Part shown: positions 22,125 through 23,289 of the stretch, piece after piece | Layout of the letters: every line of letters begins with the position of its first letter | Position numbering within the stretch: position 1 is the first letter of the stretch | Origin: Alkalibacillus flavidus | GTDB taxonomy: Bacteria > Bacillota > Bacilli > Bacillales > Alkalibacillaceae | Direction of reading: 5' to 3' | NCBI RefSeq assembly: GCF_040545925.1 | Contig: NZ_JBEPMX010000018.1 | Coordinates: forward strand, 1-23,289 | DNA: 23,289 nt | Position numbers and translations under genes: made by a program | The notes under the pieces: generated by a model | The model's database searches: none | What the model was told of the DNA's origin: nothing | What the model saw: the letters and a program-made list of their open reading frames with translations, nothing else

Positions 22125-22397
22125 TTAAGAATTTGTGACTAAATCGAATAATTGATTAAATTGGTTTTGATTGTGTTCGATGGTTTTGTCTATTTCTTTT
22201 AGAAGTTCGCTGGATGATTCATCTTTCACGTTCAAATGGTGATCACCTGAACCATTAATACTCTGCGTTTTTAATTTAAGTAAAAGCAGTAAGATGGAAT
22301 ATTCAAGTTTCTCATCATTTGTTGCGTTCTCATCGATATGAGGAACGTAGTCGTTTACCATCTTATAGGTCATCAACCAAAATTGTTCATCTATCAA
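22125..22397 (-). CDS. Small soluble protein, second in operon
   Basis: A 90-residue acidic, mostly helical protein (IDEQFWLMTYKMVNDYV start, leucine-rich helix YSILLLLLKLK near 48-58, Glu/Asn-rich tail). The TTG start is supported by AAGGAGGG 6 bp upstream; no in-frame ATG is near. It starts 19 bp after the stop of the 181-residue gene, so the two are co-transcribed. No family recognised. Confidence 0.7.
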   Translation of the reverse strand: MIDEQFWLMTYKMVNDYVPHIDENATNDEKLEYSILLLLLKLKTQSINGSGDHHLNVKDESSSELLKEIDKTIEHNQNQFNQLFDLVTNS

Positions 22398-22416
22398 TTA
22401 AAGCCCTCCTTAGTCT

Positions 22417-22962
22417 CTACATTTTTATATTAATGGTGTTAAGGGATGTGATACCGTCACTTTCTGATTCAGTGTAAACAAATCCAGTGATCGAACAAGA
22501 AAATGGCACGTGATTTTGCCAAGTTATTTGGAAATCGGACAATGAAATGTCACCAAACGGTTGCAAATGATTATCTTTAGTGAGATTAAACCAATGTTCT
22601 TTCTCGTCTTCACTATGATTGAAACGTTCCCAAGTAGCTGGTATTCCTTGAGCATTAACAGTAGATTGTTCACTTTGGAATTTTCCAGAGAAGGTGAAAG
22701 GATCTGAGGTATCAATACGTAAACATATGTATAGGTCGTTTATTGTATCTGAACTGAGGTTTTTAATATGAAATCCGCCGAATAATAAGTTTTCATCTTG
22801 GAAGTCAGTTGCTGCATTGATTGAATGTGTGAAATAGCTCATGAACGGCGTGGATGGTTGCTCTGCTACATGTTTATTTGTTAAATATTCCTTGAATTCC
22901 TCAACAAAGCGATCCGTTTGATTGTTCAGTTCTTCCAATTTTTTCTTGATTTCGCTCTCCAC
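22417..22962 (-). CDS. Hypothetical protein with beta-rich domain, first in operon
   Basis: A 181-residue protein: a helical N-terminus (about 1-30, ESEIKKKLEELNNQ), then a beta-rich part with LLFGGFHIKNLSSDTINDLY and a W/F-rich core (SDFQITWQNHVPFSCSITGF). This looks like an Ig-like or jelly-roll domain, with no signal peptide, so it is probably cytoplasmic. The GTG start is supported by TAGGAGTGA 9 bp upstream. Function unknown. Confidence 0.75.
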   Translation of the reverse strand: MESEIKKKLEELNNQTDRFVEEFKEYLTNKHVAEQPSTPFMSYFTHSINAATDFQDENLLFGGFHIKNLSSDTINDLYICLRIDTSDPFTFSGKFQSEQSTVNAQGIPATWERFNHSEDEKEHWFNLTKDNHLQPFGDISLSDFQITWQNHVPFSCSITGFVYTESESDGITSLNTINIKM

Positions 22963-23289
22963 TTAACTTCACTCCTAAAATGCGAGTATTTAACGCCTGT
23001 TTATAACTATGCTACGTGCAAGATGATTATTAATTGAACACCCACATGAATAAATTTGTGTGGTTTCAAATTTAAAAATCAAGCTACTCTATTTTGCTAC
23101 ACTAAAAACGTTATAGTTATGTATGTACATTTATGAAGTTCATTAAACTTGTTCATATAATTGATCATAAATATTTTAACCCGAAGTCTCCCGTGTGTAT
23201 TTTGCAAGAGAAAAATACATAGTTTTGCAATCAAAAATACATAAGATTGCCAGCCCTTTTTCGCTATTCTTGATTAGATAGTGCGTGCT
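22963..23289. other. Terminal gene-free stretch with tandem and inverted repeats
   Basis: No gene is seen. GTATTTT (23197-23203) and AAAATAC (23212-23218) are inverted copies. AAAAATACATA recurs at 23211 and 23233, a 22-bp period with TTTGC/ATTGC in each unit. A 22-bp period is typical of iterons, but there are only two units before the window ends. Confidence 0.5.

Noticed and set aside
1..23289. Complete circular plasmid
   Set aside because: No overlap between the window ends was found, and circularity cannot be judged from this sequence alone.

Overview
The window looks like accessory DNA, most likely all or part of a plasmid, from a low-GC Gram-positive bacterium (Bacillota, Bacillaceae or Staphylococcaceae type). 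The reasons are the AT-rich sequence, strong AGGAGG-type ribosome binding sites, lipobox lipoproteins, TTG/GTG starts, U-tract terminators, a ParA/ribbon-helix-helix partition pair and a two-winged-helix replication initiator. There is no large transposase, integrase, relaxase or resistance gene. I cannot tell whether the window is a complete circle.

Layout. 1-1.63 kb: parA and an overlapping small DNA-binding partner, closed by a terminator. 1.63-3.25 kb: no ordinary gene, but a GC-richer, strongly folded stretch (about 1885-2205) that looks like a structured RNA with two nested micro-ORFs, followed by three long inverted repeats. 3.25-5.25 kb: a minus-strand operon for a membrane-anchored exported protein and a lipoprotein. 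5.4-8.1 kb: two 185-bp copies of a TGTCAT-rich iteron-like array, each between divergent genes. 8.1-12.5 kb: the replication initiator among small membrane proteins and lipoproteins whose leaders, trailers and boundaries are repeated copies of one another. 12.5-15.2 kb: AT-rich DNA, two small minus-strand genes of unknown function (one DUF6788-like) and a GIY-YIG nuclease-fold gene. 15.2-16.8 kb: a graveyard of decayed small genes, including an XRE-type regulator. 16.8-19.4 kb: a plus-strand cluster with one clear PD-(D/E)XK nuclease, a second possible nuclease-fold protein, a small conserved protein and a degraded tail ORF, which may be a restriction or defence module. 19.5-21 kb: a conserved hypothetical gene on the minus strand, a tRNA-Arg(CCG)-like sequence with a damaged acceptor stem, and a 3-TM protein. 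21.1-23 kb: a 3-hydroxyisobutyrate-dehydrogenase-family gene with richer base composition, and a minus-strand pair of unknown genes. 23.2 kb: a short 22-bp tandem repeat.

How it may work together (inference). ParA and its RHH partner would segregate the replicon, and the two-winged-helix protein would start replication, with the twin TGTCAT arrays as candidate origin iterons or centromere. A 9-bp motif, GACAGTTAA, recurs in intergenic DNA, including twice in near-identical form before parA, and may be a shared operator. The folded RNA region is the strongest candidate for something undescribed. The repeated flanks around unrelated exported-protein genes suggest that these genes are exchanged by recombination between common leader and trailer sequences.
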